DNA of 6,950 nucleotides, from contig JAGPEN010000017.1 in NCBI GenBank assembly GCA_018057035.1, forward strand, positions 1 through 6,950, read 5' to 3'. Below are positions 5,717-6,950 of this stretch, in pieces (position 1 is the stretch's first letter; every line of letters begins with the position of its first letter). Below the pieces are notes generated by a model that made no database searches, had not been told where the DNA came from, and was given only the letters and a program-made list of their open reading frames with translations. A program made the translations under genes and the position numbers. The stretch is from Aminivibrio sp. Lineage in GTDB: Bacteria > Synergistota > Synergistia > Synergistales > Aminobacteriaceae.

Positions 5717-6808
5717 ATGCTCAAATGTGGAATCATCGGCCTGCCCCTGAGCGGAAAAAGCACGGTATTCAACGTGGTCACCCGGGCGGGCGCCGAGGTA
5801 AAGCCCTATGCGAGCGGAAAAACGGATCCCAACAGGGCGATGGTCAACGTCCCGGATGAACGGTTCGACAACCTGGTCCGAATTTTCGAACCGCGGAAAG
5901 AAACGCCTGCGACGGTGGAATTCGTCGATCTTGCGGGACTGTCGAGAAACGCGAGCAAGGGAGAAGGGCTGGGGAATTCCTTTCTCTCCTTTGTTTCCGA
6001 ATCCGACGCTCTTGTTCACGTGATACGGCTGTTTGAAAACCCGGATGTGCCTCACCCGGAGAACAGCATCGATCCTGTCAGAGACTGGTCCATTGTCGAA
6101 ATGGAACTTATTTTCCGGGATCTCGGCGTCATCGAGAACAGGCTTTCCAGGCTTCAGTCGAAGAAAAAGAACATTCCGGCGGAACAGGCAGAAGAAGTAC
6201 TGCTCGAAAAATGCCAGGCCTGTCTCCTTGAAGAAAGGCCTCTGAGGGATCTCCAGCTCACCCAGGAAGAAATGCGCACCCTGAGCGGATTTGCCTTTGT
6301 GACTCTGAAACCGGAAATGATAGTGGCCAACCTGGACGAAAACCAGACGGATGGACACCTCCCTCTTCTGGAATCACTCCGTTCCCTGGCATCGGAAAAA
6401 GGGCTGAGCTTCGTTCGGGTTTTCGGAAAAATGGAGATGGAGCTCGCCGACCTCTCTCCGAACGAGCAGGCTGAATTCATGCAGGACCTGGGAGTGAAAG
6501 AACCGGGAAGGGACCGGCTTATCACGGAAGCGTACAGGCTTCTCGGCCTCATCTCCTTCTTCACGTCGGGCAAGGACGAGGTAAAGGCCTGGACGCTCCG
6601 CCAGGGAGAAACGGCCGTTGATGCCGCCGGAACGATTCACTCCGACCTTGCGAGAGGTTTTATACGGGCGCAGGTGGTTTCCTATGAGGACTTCGCCGCC
6701 CATGACGCGTCCCTTGCGAAATGCCGCGAAAAAGGGGTTCTTCGCCTGGAGGGAAAAGAGTACAAGGTCGCTGACGGGGATATGATAGAAATACGGTTCA
6801 ATGTCTAG
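5717..6808 (+). CDS. ychF: YchF/OLA1-family P-loop NTPase (TGS/DUF933 C-terminus)
   Basis: At 363 residues the product has the usual YchF length. This TRAFAC-class Obg-related NTPase is cytoplasmic, ribosome-associated in studied species, and often prefers ATP. The G1 loop is GLPLSGKS (8-15), G3 is DLAG (71-74), followed by NASKGEGLGN, and the G4 position reads NLDE (205-208) in place of GTPase-type NKxD. A helical insertion at about 130-185 is followed by the C-terminal TGS-like domain (277-363) with FFTSGKDEVKAWTLRQG, ARGFIRAQVVSYEDF and VADGDMIEIRFNV. Typical YchF has GLPNVGKS and a PFCTIEPN loop carrying Cys35 in E. coli. Here these are GLPLSGKS and YASGKTDPN, so the redox-linked cysteine is absent and this may be a YchF paralogue rather than the housekeeping copy. 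ATG 5717 follows AGGAGG (5703-5708) by 8 bases; the in-frame ATG 5684 lies too close to the TATAAT to be used. Confidence 0.93.
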   Translation: MLKCGIIGLPLSGKSTVFNVVTRAGAEVKPYASGKTDPNRAMVNVPDERFDNLVRIFEPRKETPATVEFVDLAGLSRNASKGEGLGNSFLSFVSESDALVHVIRLFENPDVPHPENSIDPVRDWSIVEMELIFRDLGVIENRLSRLQSKKKNIPAEQAEEVLLEKCQACLLEERPLRDLQLTQEEMRTLSGFAFVTLKPEMIVANLDENQTDGHLPLLESLRSLASEKGLSFVRVFGKMEMELADLSPNEQAEFMQDLGVKEPGRDRLITEAYRLLGLISFFTSGKDEVKAWTLRQGETAVDAAGTIHSDLARGFIRAQVVSYEDFAAHDASLAKCREKGVLRLEGKEYKVADGDMIEIRFNV

Positions 6809-6818
6809 TATGGTAAAA

Positions 6819-6950
6819 TCATGGGAACCTCTGAACAAGAACTGATCCAGCGTCCAACAGTTGAACCTTGACAGCCGAATCCGTTTCCTGTGTTCTTTTT
6901 ACCCGATATTCAAGCTCGACGGGCAGCCTTTTTGTGTCTTTTATCGCTAT
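6819..6950 (-). CDS. C-terminal part of a convergent gene (partial, unidentified)
   Basis: Reading leftward from the window edge, the - strand is open for 43 codons and ends at TGA 6821-6819, 10 bases from the convergent YchF-family stop. The predicted tail (IAIKDTKRLPVELEYRVKRT, then ETDSAVKVQLLDAGSVLVQRFP after one Gln) has a natural protein composition with alternating hydrophobic and charged residues suggestive of beta strands. I do not recognise it. A + strand frame from 6868 is also open to the edge but gives a Ser/Phe/Cys-rich product without a ribosome binding site. GC at third positions looks lower than in the neighbours, so the call is tentative. Confidence 0.45.
   Translation of the reverse strand: MAIKDTKRLPVELEYRVKRTQETDSAVKVQLLDAGSVLVQRFP

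Noticed and set aside
5346..5750. 134-residue + strand open frame across the divergent promoter region
   Set aside because: It runs through the start of the DUF4139 gene, both promoters and the start of the YchF-family gene; no recognisable domain.
5543..6358. Upstream extension of the DUF4139 frame on the - strand, giving a 780-residue product
   Set aside because: It is antisense to the conserved YchF-family gene, has a His/Phe/Arg-rich non-protein-like composition, and the TTG at 5542 has the ribosome binding site and signal peptide.
6868..6896. TTGACA at 6868-6873 as a promoter reading rightward
   Set aside because: The hexamer at 17 bp is TGTTCT, a poor -10, and the site lies inside the probable convergent reading frame.

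Overview
The window is an ordinary-looking bacterial chromosomal segment of moderately high GC, with one AT-rich island at roughly 870-980. It holds five complete protein genes of reasonable size or conservation, one well-supported small gene, and a gene fragment at each edge. Two of the proteins carry Sec-type signal peptides and one is membrane-anchored, which fits an organism with a periplasm. The combination of a YchF paralogue with a variant P-loop, a DUF4139 protein and an exported NagZ-like enzyme reminds me of anaerobic lineages such as Synergistota. That is a weak impression, not a demonstrated placement.

Left part, + strand (1-1182): the last 10 codons of an upstream gene end in TAATG, which runs into a LacI-type regulator with a shortened sensor domain. 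An AT-rich intergenic region follows with a near-consensus sigma70 promoter (TTGACA, 17 bp, TATAAA) and a strong Shine-Dalgarno. These precede a 62-residue Cys- and Trp-containing protein of unknown family with an internal W-x-K-x-x-x-G-x-W-Y repeat. This small gene is the least explained item in the window.

Centre, - strand (5542 down to 1179): a three-gene unit reads DUF4139 secreted protein, then a membrane PAS/degenerate-GGDEF protein, then an exported GH3 beta-N-acetylhexosaminidase. The gaps are 33 bp and a 4-bp ATGA overlap. The first gene most likely starts at TTG 5542, behind an extended -10 promoter and a small GC hairpin. Together the genes suggest an envelope or peptidoglycan-recycling unit with a signalling-like membrane protein in the middle; the functional link is inferred only from the operon. 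Its last stop codon and that of the small + strand gene overlap within one CTAG.

Right part: a YchF/OLA1-family NTPase is transcribed divergently from the operon, from a TATAAT promoter. Ten bases beyond its stop, a convergent - strand reading frame enters from the right edge and is probably the C-terminus of another gene.

I found no tRNA, rRNA, CRISPR array, transposase or phage gene, and no clear multi-gene novel system.
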